NCBI GenBank assembly: GCA_959018215.1
Contig: CAUEKL010000004.1
Span: 1-27,150 of the forward strand
Source of the DNA: an uncultured Gemmiger sp.
Lineage (GTDB): Bacteria; Bacillota; Clostridia; Oscillospirales; Ruminococcaceae
Length of the DNA stretch: 27,150 bases
Direction: 5' to 3'
Each line of letters opens with the position of its first letter. Position 1 is the stretch's first letter. The translations under genes and the position numbers were made by a program. Positions 7,896 to 15,905 of this stretch are shown in pieces. Below the pieces are notes generated by a model that ran no database searches, had not been told where the DNA came from, and was given only the letters and a program-made list of their open reading frames with translations.

Positions 7896-9215
7896 ATGAA
7901 ACGTATTGCAGCATTGGGCCTGAGCGCTGCGCTGGTCCTGAGCATGGCCGGCTGCGGCAGCAGCTCTTCCGGCACCGACGCCGCCGCCACCGGCGAGAGC
8001 GGCAAGGACAAGCTGGTTGTCTGGACGCTGGCCGAGGACCTGAAAGACTTTGCCGAGTACTACACCGAACAGACCGGCACCGAGGTGGAGGTTACTGTCA
8101 TTGCCCCGGCGGACTACCCCACCAAGATCAACACCACCCTGGGCAGCCGCAACAGCGATGTGGATATCATCGTGGGCGAGCCCCAGATGCTGCCCGACTT
8201 CTTTGACGCAGGCTTCTTTGCCGACCTGAGCGAGTTTGACGCCGCAGCCAGTGAAAAACTGGTGGATTACGTCTACGAAGCCGGCAAGGACGAGGACGGC
8301 GTGCTGCGGGCCCTGAGCTATCAGGTCACCCCCGGTTCGGTCATCTACCGCCGCGACCTGGCCAAGGAGGTCTTCGGCACCGACGACCCCACCGCCATCG
8401 GTGAGAAGTTCTCTTCCTTTGACGCCATCTGCCAGACCGCCGCTGAACTGGATGCCGCCGGTTACAGCATCTTCGGCGATACCGGTTCCCTGCGCTGGTT
8501 TGCCAACGCCGACGCCCCCTGGGTCAAGGACGGTGTGCTCCAGATGACCGACGCCCGGATGGATTACTTCGACGCCGCCGTGGAGCTCTATCAGAAAGAG
8601 TACGTAGCCTTCGCACCGGAATGGTCTGCCGCCTGGTACGCTTCCATGGCCGGCCCGCTGCCCGTCAACGCCGGCTGGAGTGAGCTGTCCGAGATCGACG
8701 CCAGCGCTCCGACCACCCAGATCTTCTCCTACGTCATGCCCAGCTGGGGCGCTCTGATCGTCCGCGACAACGCCGCCGACAACAAGGGCAATTTCGGTGT
8801 GGCCAAGGGCGTCTGCAGCTTCTTTGGCGGCGGCACCTTCATCGGCGTCAATGAATTCAGCGACAACCAGGAGGAAGCCAAGAAGTTTGTGGAATTCTGC
8901 ACCCTCAACGAGGATGTGGCCCAGTGGTGGCTGGATAAGTCTGACGGCGACGTGGTGGCCATGAAGAGCGTGCTGGAAGCCAACAAGGACTACGAGAACC
9001 CCTCTTTCGGCAACCAGAAGACCTATGAGTTCTTTGCCGAGGAAGCCTCCGCTGTGGATTACAGCCTGGTGACCCGCTACGACACCGCCATCGGCGATGC
9101 CTTCGGCCAGGCCATTGAGGCCGTCCAGAAGGGCGAGAAGGACAAGGACACCGCCCTGAAGGACTTCTATAACGAAGTAAAGGCGGTCTACCCCGAAATT
9201 GAGGTCCCTGCCTGA
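7896..9215 (+). CDS. ABC importer sugar-binding lipoprotein (CUT1 type)
   Basis: The 439-residue product begins with a lipoprotein signal peptide and lipobox MAGC (lipidated Cys20), followed by a Ser/Gly/Ala-rich linker. The mature part fits family 1 extracellular solute-binding proteins: KLVVWTLAEDLKDFAEYY, EVEVTV, then DVDIIVGEP near residue 90. It would sit on the outer face of the membrane and deliver oligosaccharides to the two permeases that follow. Several Trp and Tyr residues that could stack on sugar rings are present in the middle third. The start has AAGGAGGA at ideal distance. By gene context, beta-glucan oligosaccharides are the probable ligands; the sequence alone does not prove this. 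Confidence 0.9.
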   Translation: MKRIAALGLSAALVLSMAGCGSSSSGTDAAATGESGKDKLVVWTLAEDLKDFAEYYTEQTGTEVEVTVIAPADYPTKINTTLGSRNSDVDIIVGEPQMLPDFFDAGFFADLSEFDAAASEKLVDYVYEAGKDEDGVLRALSYQVTPGSVIYRRDLAKEVFGTDDPTAIGEKFSSFDAICQTAAELDAAGYSIFGDTGSLRWFANADAPWVKDGVLQMTDARMDYFDAAVELYQKEYVAFAPEWSAAWYASMAGPLPVNAGWSELSEIDASAPTTQIFSYVMPSWGALIVRDNAADNKGNFGVAKGVCSFFGGGTFIGVNEFSDNQEEAKKFVEFCTLNEDVAQWWLDKSDGDVVAMKSVLEANKDYENPSFGNQKTYEFFAEEASAVDYSLVTRYDTAIGDAFGQAIEAVQKGEKDKDTALKDFYNEVKAVYPEIEVPA

Positions 9216-9240
9216 ACCGGCAAGATTTCTGAAGACTGAT

Positions 9241-9260
9241 TCCCGGGCTCCGGCCCGGGA
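9241..9260 (+). other. Intercistronic hairpin between binding protein and permease
   Basis: TCCCGGGC (9241-9248) and GCCCGGGA (9253-9260) form a perfect 8-bp GC stem with a TCCG loop. No T-run follows. Such structures after binding-protein genes commonly protect the upstream message from 3' decay or reduce downstream expression, which would give more binding protein than permease. This role is inferred from position. Confidence 0.65.
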
Positions 9261-9291
9261 GCAGCCTTCCTGTGGAAAGGCGGAATGTGTT

Positions 9292-10224
9292 ATGGCCAAG
9301 CAAGCAACGGCGCAAAAAGCCGTGCAGAAGCGGCGGGCTCCCAACGATGTGAACCGATACGGCGCGCTGTTCTGCATTCCCTTTGTGGCAACCTTCCTGG
9401 TGTTCAGTGTCTACCCGGTGCTGCGCACCTTCATCATGAGCTTCACCGATTATAAGGGGTACGGCAAAGCCGACCCCGTCATGCTGGACAACTACCAGCG
9501 TGCCCTCACCGACCCTCTGTTCTGGGACGCCTTTGTCAACACCCTCAAGATGTGGGGCATCAATATCGTGCTCCAGCTGGGTCTGGCCCTGCTGCTTACC
9601 ATGCTCTTCAATGATATGAAATATCACATGAAGGGTCTGAGCATCTTCCGGGCTATCTTCTATCTGCCCAACCTCATTGCCTGTACCTCGGTGGCCTTCC
9701 TGTTCAAGACGCTGCTGGACTGGCAGTACGGCAGTGTCAATCAGGTACTGCTCCAGTTCGGCGTCATCCAGGAACCCATCAACTGGCTGGGCGGTTCCGG
9801 GGCCACCGCCCAGGCGGTGGTGGGCGTCGTGGGCGCCTGGATGTGGTTCGGCAACAGCTTCATCCTGCTCATGGCGGGGGTCCAGGGCATCAGCCGGGAC
9901 TACTATGAAGCCGCCACCATCGACGGCGCCGGCCGCTGGACCATCTTCGGCCGGATCACCCTGCCCCTGCTGCGGCCCATCATGATGTATGTGGCCATCA
10001 CCAGCCTCATCGGCGGACTGCAGCTCTTCGATATTCCTTACCTGATCTCCGGCACCAAGGGTCTGCCCGGACGCAGTCTGTACACGGCGGTGTTCTACCT
10101 GTTCAACATGGCGTTCACCAACCGGCAGATGGGCTATGCCGCCGCCATCGCCTTCGTGCTGTTTGCCATCATCGCTGTGTGCAGTTTTATCGCCTACAGC
10201 CTGATGAACCGAAAGGAGGACTGA
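9292..10224 (+). CDS. ABC sugar importer permease 1 (MalF/UgpA/LacF-like)
   Basis: The product has 310 residues with six likely membrane segments. The first is at about residues 25-45 (ALFCIPFVATFLVFSVYPVL), as expected for MalF-type CUT1 permeases. The cytoplasmic EAA loop that contacts the ATPase is visible at about residues 204-222 (YYEAATIDGAGRW). ATG at 9292 is chosen because it follows GGAAAGG and gives the normal short cytoplasmic N-terminus; the open frame extends upstream but overlaps the preceding gene and the hairpin. It shares an operon with the binding protein and the second permease. No ATPase gene is present, which is usual: such importers share an MsmX/MsmK-type ATPase encoded elsewhere. 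Confidence 0.9.
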   Translation: MAKQATAQKAVQKRRAPNDVNRYGALFCIPFVATFLVFSVYPVLRTFIMSFTDYKGYGKADPVMLDNYQRALTDPLFWDAFVNTLKMWGINIVLQLGLALLLTMLFNDMKYHMKGLSIFRAIFYLPNLIACTSVAFLFKTLLDWQYGSVNQVLLQFGVIQEPINWLGGSGATAQAVVGVVGAWMWFGNSFILLMAGVQGISRDYYEAATIDGAGRWTIFGRITLPLLRPIMMYVAITSLIGGLQLFDIPYLISGTKGLPGRSLYTAVFYLFNMAFTNRQMGYAAAIAFVLFAIIAVCSFIAYSLMNRKED

Positions 10225-10227
10225 CCT

Positions 10228-11073
10228 GTGGATACAGCCTATCGCATCAAGACCCGGGTCATCAAGACCGTCCTGTACCTGGCGCTGATCCTGCTGGCCG
10301 CGCTGTGCCTGATTCCCTTCTGGATGATGTTGGTCAACGCCACCCGCAGCGGCAATGAAATCATGACCGGTTTCTCGCTGCTGCCCGGCACCAGCCTGGC
10401 GGAGAACTGGGTCCTTGTCACCGACAACCTGGACATCTTCAAGGGCATGCTCAACAGCCTGATCATTGCCGTAGGCAGCACCCTGCTGGTGTCTTACTTC
10501 TCGGCCCTGACCGCCTACGCCCTGGCCTGCTATGACTTCAAAGGCAACAAGCTGCTTTTCACCGTCATGCTGGTTTTCATGATGGTCCCCGCTCAGCTGG
10601 GCCTGTTGGGCTTCTATGATCTGTGCAATACGCTGGGCCTGATTGATTCTTACATTCCGCTGATCCTGCCGGCCATTGCCAGCCCGGGCACGGTATTTTT
10701 CCTGCGGCAGTACATCCTTTCGGTGCTGCCCAAAGCCCTGCTGGAAGCCCCCCGCATCGACGGCGCCGGCGAGCTGCGCATCTTCCACAGCATTGTGCTG
10801 CCCATCATGGCCCCCGGCATCGCTACCATGGCCATCGGTGCCTTCATCGGCAGCTGGAACAACTACCTCACCCCCTTGGTGCTCATCAATGACCAGAAAC
10901 TTTTCACCCTGCCCATGATGATCGCCAGCCTCAACTCGGTGAAGGATATCTCCAGCAACATCGGCGCCACCTATCTGGCCATTGCCATGTCGGTAGTACC
11001 CATCATCGTGGTGTTCTGCTTCTGCTCGCGGTACATCATCAGCAGCATTTCGGCCGGCAGCGTCAAAGAATGA
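10228..11073 (+). CDS. ABC sugar importer permease 2 (MalG/UgpE/LacG-like)
   Basis: The 281-residue product carries six predicted membrane segments and a MalG-type EAA loop, here LLEAPRIDGAGEL at about residues 171-183; the usual EAA is EAP. The GTG start at 10228 lies three bases after the permease 1 stop and 7 bases after AAAGGAGGA, so the two are translated together. It completes the membrane channel with permease 1. The last codons run directly into the promoter region of the next gene. Confidence 0.9.
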   Translation: MDTAYRIKTRVIKTVLYLALILLAALCLIPFWMMLVNATRSGNEIMTGFSLLPGTSLAENWVLVTDNLDIFKGMLNSLIIAVGSTLLVSYFSALTAYALACYDFKGNKLLFTVMLVFMMVPAQLGLLGFYDLCNTLGLIDSYIPLILPAIASPGTVFFLRQYILSVLPKALLEAPRIDGAGELRIFHSIVLPIMAPGIATMAIGAFIGSWNNYLTPLVLINDQKLFTLPMMIASLNSVKDISSNIGATYLAIAMSVVPIIVVFCFCSRYIISSISAGSVKE

Positions 11074-11103
11074 TTGCTGGTACCCGGCACAGTGTGCTAT
11101 TAT
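11074..11103 (+). promoter_or_regulatory. Internal promoter for the sensing genes
   Basis: TTGCTG (11074-11079) and TATTAT (11098-11103) are 18 bases apart, with an extended -10 TG at 11095-11096. The element starts at the base after the permease 2 stop. It would give the second lipoprotein, kinase, regulator and GH3 their own expression, independent of the importer promoter. Confidence 0.6.
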
Positions 11104-11142
11104 AAAACCAAATACAGCCTGCAAGACAAGGAGGCGGCGGTT

Positions 11143-12702
11143 ATGACAGCGACTGACAGGGGAGTAAGGTCGGTTTGTCTGACCGCCGCCCTTTTGCTGT
11201 TGGTGGGATGCGCGGCGGAGCCGCAGCAGTCCCAGACACAAGCCTCCCGGCTGGACTGGTATGTGAATTTTTCCTGGTTCAACGCCGGATGGGGCGGCAA
11301 CCATGTCACCGACACCATCACCGGAACCACCGGCGTCACGGTGGACTTTTCCGTCCCCACAGGGGCGGGCAGCGATACACTGGACGCCATGATCCGCCAG
11401 GGAGATCTGCCTGACCTTATCACTCTGGGCTGGTGGGAACCCCAGATCAGCACCCTCATTGACGGAGGGTATGTCTATTCCCTGGACGAGCTGGCTGAAA
11501 CCTATGACCCCGACTTCTACACGGTAGCCGGGGCCGACCAGCTGGACTGGTACCGTCAGCCCGACGGCTACGTGTACGGCTATCCCAGTTTTTCGGCAGG
11601 GGTGGAGGAAGCCCAGCAGGCGGCCAATATGGTCTTTGTGGTACGCAAGGACCTTTACGAAGCCCTGGGCAGCCCTGATATGACCACTCCGGAGGGCTTT
11701 GCCGACACCCTGCGCCGGGCGGCGGCCCAATTTCCCGAGGTGGATGGCAAACCGCTGATTCCCTTTGGGGTGGGCGAATTCAACGAGTACGGCAACGCTT
11801 CTCTCACCGATTGTCTGCCGGATTTTCTCGCCATTCCGCCCCAGAAAGACGGCCAGGCCTACGATGCGGTCACCGACCCCGACTACCAGAGCTGGCTCAA
11901 GACTTTGCGGGAACTGGTGGCGGACGGCACCCTGACCAGCGACTTTCTCTTTGACAAGCGCCAGCAAACCGCCGAAAAACTACTGGACGGGCAGTATTTC
12001 TGCCTGCTGTACCAGTGGACCGATGTGGAAACTCAGCTCAAGGAGCTGTATGCGACCCATCCCGAGCGGATGTACATTGCGGTGGACGGCCCCCGCAACG
12101 CAGCGGGAGATCCCCACACCCTGTCCGGCGTGGGGATGAACGGCTGGACACTGACCTTTATCAGCCGCAGCTGTGAAGACCCTGCCGCCGCCATAAAGCT
12201 GATGCACTATCTTCTCAGCGAGGAAGGCCAGAACCTGGTGCGTTACGGCAAAGAGGGGGAGGACTATCAGTTCCGGGACGGTCAAGCGGTGCTGACCGAT
12301 GCGGCGGCCAAACTGTTTGAGGAGGATTATTCCGCCTATGTGCAGCAGATCGGTGCCAACAACACCTACTGGATGCTGCAAAGTGGCACCAACAGCATTG
12401 AGACCGAGGAACTGCAGCAGATCCGGGACTGGGTCACCCCCTACACCGTCAATATCAGCGCCTACGAGATCGCCTTTGAACCGGGCAGTCGGGCGGCAGA
12501 GATCGACGAGCAGGAAAAGCTGCTCTGGGGACAGACGCTGCCTCAGCTGCTGCTGGCCCCCGACGAGGCAGCCTACGACGAGGTACTGCAGAATTATCTG
12601 AACCAGCGGGAGGCTTTGGGCTGGGCCGTACTGCAGCAGGAGCAGACCCGGCTGATGCAGCGCAACGCGCAAAAGCTGGCACAGCTGCATGACGGAAAGT
12701 GA
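11143..12702 (+). CDS. Second extracellular solute-binding lipoprotein, linked to the two-component system
   Basis: The 519-residue product has a signal peptide and lipobox LVGC (Cys23). The mature part has the fold signs of large family 1 binding proteins (LplA-like): DWYVNFSWFNAGWGG, DLPDLITLGWW, then LDELAETYDPDF. The start at 11143 follows AAGGAGG by 8 bases; an upstream in-frame TTG would fall inside the promoter. No permeases follow. Instead the histidine kinase starts 8 bases after its stop. It could be a second ligand-capture protein for the same permeases or a sensory partner of the kinase; proximity favours sensing, but nothing in the sequence proves it. It is unusually rich in aromatic residues near the N-terminus. 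Confidence 0.85.
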   Translation: MTATDRGVRSVCLTAALLLLVGCAAEPQQSQTQASRLDWYVNFSWFNAGWGGNHVTDTITGTTGVTVDFSVPTGAGSDTLDAMIRQGDLPDLITLGWWEPQISTLIDGGYVYSLDELAETYDPDFYTVAGADQLDWYRQPDGYVYGYPSFSAGVEEAQQAANMVFVVRKDLYEALGSPDMTTPEGFADTLRRAAAQFPEVDGKPLIPFGVGEFNEYGNASLTDCLPDFLAIPPQKDGQAYDAVTDPDYQSWLKTLRELVADGTLTSDFLFDKRQQTAEKLLDGQYFCLLYQWTDVETQLKELYATHPERMYIAVDGPRNAAGDPHTLSGVGMNGWTLTFISRSCEDPAAAIKLMHYLLSEEGQNLVRYGKEGEDYQFRDGQAVLTDAAAKLFEEDYSAYVQQIGANNTYWMLQSGTNSIETEELQQIRDWVTPYTVNISAYEIAFEPGSRAAEIDEQEKLLWGQTLPQLLLAPDEAAYDEVLQNYLNQREALGWAVLQQEQTRLMQRNAQKLAQLHDGK

Positions 12703-12710
12703 GGCATGGC

Positions 12711-14471
12711 ATGGAAGGCAGACAGAGCCGGCTGGGTATCGGCCAGCGGATTGGGCTTGTGATTCTTCTGTGTGCACTGGTTCCCCTGATCATCTTTTGT
12801 ACCTGGCTGCTCCACAGCTGGAAACAGCAGCTGATTCAACAACAATACACCGATATGAACGAAGAACTGACCCGCACACAGGATCAGGCGGAACGCCTGG
12901 CCGAAAGCTGTGTTCTCACGGCCCAGACCTTTGAGAGCAACAGCCGTCTGCGGGAACACCTGACAGCGCTGGCACTAGGGGAACATCTGTCGCTGTCTGC
13001 ACTGTACGACTTTTACAACAACGATGTTTCCGGTCTGGAAAAGATCGTGGCCGCCAACGCCGATCTGTACCAGGTGCGGGTCTATTCCGTTTGCCCCGAA
13101 ATCGACGAAATGTTTCCCATCCTCTTCGGCGGGGCACGGCTGTCCGCCATCGGCTGGCAAGGGGATGCTCCTTCCCGGGCGGTCTGGCTGCTGGATTATA
13201 CCGATACCATGTTCGGCGTCAACACGCCCCACCGGGCCGCCCTGCTGCAGCCGTTGAACGGCCAGGACGGCACCGTGGTGGCCACGCTGGAGGTAGCGGT
13301 CAATCTGCAGGACTTGCTGCCCCGGCTGGTGGATGACAGCGTTCCTGCCTGCCTGCGGATGCGGGAGGGTGCCATTTTCGGCCAGGTATCTCTGGCCGGT
13401 ACCGTCGGTGATTTTCCCCAGCGCAAGGAGCAGGACCCTGTGGTGGTGCAGACCACCTGGCAGGGGGCCCCGGTACTGGTGGGCAGCATCTACTTGCCGG
13501 AGCTGGACGCCCAGTATGTCCAATGTCTGGACCTCACCCAAACCTATGGTCAGGTGTACCGCCTTCAGGCCATGCTGACGGTGCTGATGGTAGCGGTGGG
13601 CATTGTGCTGGGCATCTTTTTCCGGCGGCTTGTCCGGCGGATGCTGGAGCAGCTCTATCTGGTGCTGGGCGGGGTGCGCCGGTTCTCCCAGGGCGAGATG
13701 GAAACCACCATTCCCGTCAGGACCCGGGACGAGATCGGCGTCTTTGCCGGACAGATCAACGATCTGCTGGTCAGCACCCGCCAACTGGTGGAAAAGCAGA
13801 TCCAGAGCGAGGTGCTGGTGAAGAATACCGAGATCAAGGCCCTGCAAAACCAGATCAACGCCCATTTTCTTTACAATGTGCTGGAATCCATCAAGATGAT
13901 GGCCGAGATCGACGAAAAATACGAAATCGCCGACGCGGTGACCAATCTGGCTCGTCTGCTGCGTTACACCATGAAGTGGAACCGCCGCACAGTGGCCCTC
14001 CAGGAAGAATTGGATTACATTCAGAACTACATTGCCCTGGTAAACCTGCGGTATGACGGCTGCGTCACCGTGGACTGCCGGGTGCCTGCCGACCTGCGGA
14101 TGCAGGCGGTTCCCAAGCTCAGTCTGCAGCCGTTGGTGGAAAACGCCGTCCTCCACGGTGGGGACAAAAACAGTGACCGCACCATTGATCTGTGGGCGGA
14201 GTGCACCGACGGTCGGGTACAGGTCCATGTACACAACGGCGGGGAGCCTATGGACGCCGACACCCTGGATCGAGTCCGCCGGGGCATTGCCGGGGAACAG
14301 GACCTGCCCTCGGCCACCGGCAACGGGATCGGCCTGCGCAATGTGCAGGAACGCATCCTGATGACTTTCGGGGAAGGATACGGCGTCACGGTGGAGTCCG
14401 GGACAAAGACCGGCACCACGGTGACGGTGACCCTTCCGGAAGAACGATTCGACCGGGAGAAATCCAAATGA
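12711..14471 (+). CDS. YesM-type sensor histidine kinase
   Basis: The product has 586 residues. A first membrane segment (residues about 14-34) and a second (about 285-305) enclose an extracellular sensor region of roughly 250 residues. A HAMP segment follows, then the His_kinase (PF06580) region with NAHFLYN, in which H385 is the phospho-accepting His. The ATPase domain shows the N-box ENAVLHGG (about 476-483) and a G-box GNGIGL (about 537-542). This is the YesM/LytS class that senses sugars or their binding proteins in Firmicutes. ATG at 12711 is preferred over an upstream GTG because GAGG lies 6 bases before it. It overlaps the regulator gene by ATGA. Confidence 0.92.
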   Translation: MEGRQSRLGIGQRIGLVILLCALVPLIIFCTWLLHSWKQQLIQQQYTDMNEELTRTQDQAERLAESCVLTAQTFESNSRLREHLTALALGEHLSLSALYDFYNNDVSGLEKIVAANADLYQVRVYSVCPEIDEMFPILFGGARLSAIGWQGDAPSRAVWLLDYTDTMFGVNTPHRAALLQPLNGQDGTVVATLEVAVNLQDLLPRLVDDSVPACLRMREGAIFGQVSLAGTVGDFPQRKEQDPVVVQTTWQGAPVLVGSIYLPELDAQYVQCLDLTQTYGQVYRLQAMLTVLMVAVGIVLGIFFRRLVRRMLEQLYLVLGGVRRFSQGEMETTIPVRTRDEIGVFAGQINDLLVSTRQLVEKQIQSEVLVKNTEIKALQNQINAHFLYNVLESIKMMAEIDEKYEIADAVTNLARLLRYTMKWNRRTVALQEELDYIQNYIALVNLRYDGCVTVDCRVPADLRMQAVPKLSLQPLVENAVLHGGDKNSDRTIDLWAECTDGRVQVHVHNGGEPMDADTLDRVRRGIAGEQDLPSATGNGIGLRNVQERILMTFGEGYGVTVESGTKTGTTVTVTLPEERFDREKSK

Positions 14472-15883
14472 AGACAATTGTAATTGCGGAAGATGAAAAA
14501 CTGATCCGGAAAGGTTTGGCTGCCATGGTGCAGCGGGCCCCTGTGCCGGTGGAAACCATCCTGGAAGCCCGGGACGGCCGCCAGGCCCTGGAACTGCTGC
14601 AAAGCCAGCCGGTGGACCTGCTGATCACCGACGTGCGGATGCCCGAGATGGACGGTATCCGGTTGGTAGAACAGGTGCAGGCCCTGCCCGATCCGCCGCT
14701 GGTGCTGGTCATCTCCGGCTACGACGACTTTTCCTACGCGGTGAGTATGCTGCGCAACGGTGTGCAGGACTATCTGCTCAAGCCGGTGGAACGGGAAAAG
14801 CTGTACGAAGTTCTCGCCCGTATCCAGACCCGGCTGGACAGCCGCCTCAAAGCTCGGCGTTCCGGGCAGGAGCGGTATCTGCTGGCGCTGCGCTACCTCA
14901 TGCTGAACAACGGCACCGACGATCCCCAGAAGGACGGCCTGCTGCGGGAATACGCCGACCAGTTCTTTGAACAGCCTTATGTGGCGGTCTGCACCCGGGA
15001 GGACCGGCTGCTGCCGGAGGGGACCCTTCTGCTCCACAATATGGAGGAACTGTCCATCGTGCTGGGCCCCGCCGACCGGCTGCCGGGGTATTCCTGGCAG
15101 GGCACCACCGGCATCAGCCGCCCCCAGACGGGGCTGGAGAGCCTTTACACCGCCCACGCCGAAGCTTTCGCTGCCTGGAAACAGTCCTTCCTGGGGGAGG
15201 GCGGGGTGCGACTTTATACGCCAACCGCTCCCCTGCCCCTGCAGACCACGGCGGAGCAGCTCACCGGTCTGGTACAGCTGGGCCGCTGGCGGGAGGCCGC
15301 TGCCCGGCTGGACCATCTGCTGGAAACGGCAGGGGCCGGGGAGGTTTCCGCCGACGAAGCGTCCGCCCTCTGCGCAGGCTTTGCCCGCAGTCTGGCGGAC
15401 GCCTACCGGGGATTATTCGACCAGGGAGATACGCCCCTGCGGTTTGAATCCCTCTGGAGTTTTCCCTCGGCGGCGGCCTACCGGCAGGGCCTGGCCGAGT
15501 GGCTGGAACAGATCAGTCAACGCACCGGCCAGGACTATGCCGACTACGAAAGCAAACAGAAGATCCGCCGCGCCGTGGCCTATGTGCAGGAAAATTTCCG
15601 CGCCCCCATCAATATGGCAGTGGTCAGCAATCATGTTTCGATGAACTATTCCCTGTTCAGCCTGCTGTTCAAGCAATACACCGGAGCCAATTTCGTCAGC
15701 TACCTGCAGAATCTGCGCATCGAGGAAGCCAAGCGGCTGCTCACCGATACCGACATGCGGGTCAACGAGGTCAGCGCCCGGGCAGGATTTTCGGGGGAAA
15801 AGCATTTTCTCAAAGTTTTCAAGGCCGCCACGGGGCTTTCCCCCACCGACTGGCGCAAGGTCAGCCGGCAGCGGCAGCCGTGA
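14468..15883 (+). CDS. YesN-type AraC-family response regulator
   Basis: The 471-residue product starts with a receiver domain: acidic E8, D9, phospho-accepting D55 in TDVRMP, and K105 in LLKPVE. A middle region of about 230 residues of unknown fold follows. The C-terminal 100 residues form a double helix-turn-helix of AraC type, ending in FSGEKHFLKVFKAATGLSPTDWR. It probably activates the GH94 and importer promoters when the kinase is stimulated. The four-base overlap with the kinase gene indicates coupled translation, and GH3 follows after 22 bases, so the enzyme is co-expressed with its regulator. Confidence 0.93.
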   Translation: MKTIVIAEDEKLIRKGLAAMVQRAPVPVETILEARDGRQALELLQSQPVDLLITDVRMPEMDGIRLVEQVQALPDPPLVLVISGYDDFSYAVSMLRNGVQDYLLKPVEREKLYEVLARIQTRLDSRLKARRSGQERYLLALRYLMLNNGTDDPQKDGLLREYADQFFEQPYVAVCTREDRLLPEGTLLLHNMEELSIVLGPADRLPGYSWQGTTGISRPQTGLESLYTAHAEAFAAWKQSFLGEGGVRLYTPTAPLPLQTTAEQLTGLVQLGRWREAAARLDHLLETAGAGEVSADEASALCAGFARSLADAYRGLFDQGDTPLRFESLWSFPSAAAYRQGLAEWLEQISQRTGQDYADYESKQKIRRAVAYVQENFRAPINMAVVSNHVSMNYSLFSLLFKQYTGANFVSYLQNLRIEEAKRLLTDTDMRVNEVSARAGFSGEKHFLKVFKAATGLSPTDWRKVSRQRQP

Positions 15884-15905
15884 CACGCGGCAGAAAGGAT
15901 ATTGT

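Noticed and set aside
8905..11967. A 1020-codon open frame on the - strand opposite the importer genes
   Set aside because: Its His/Gln/Gly-rich repeats arise from reversed permease and binding-protein codons; the + strand genes are clear.
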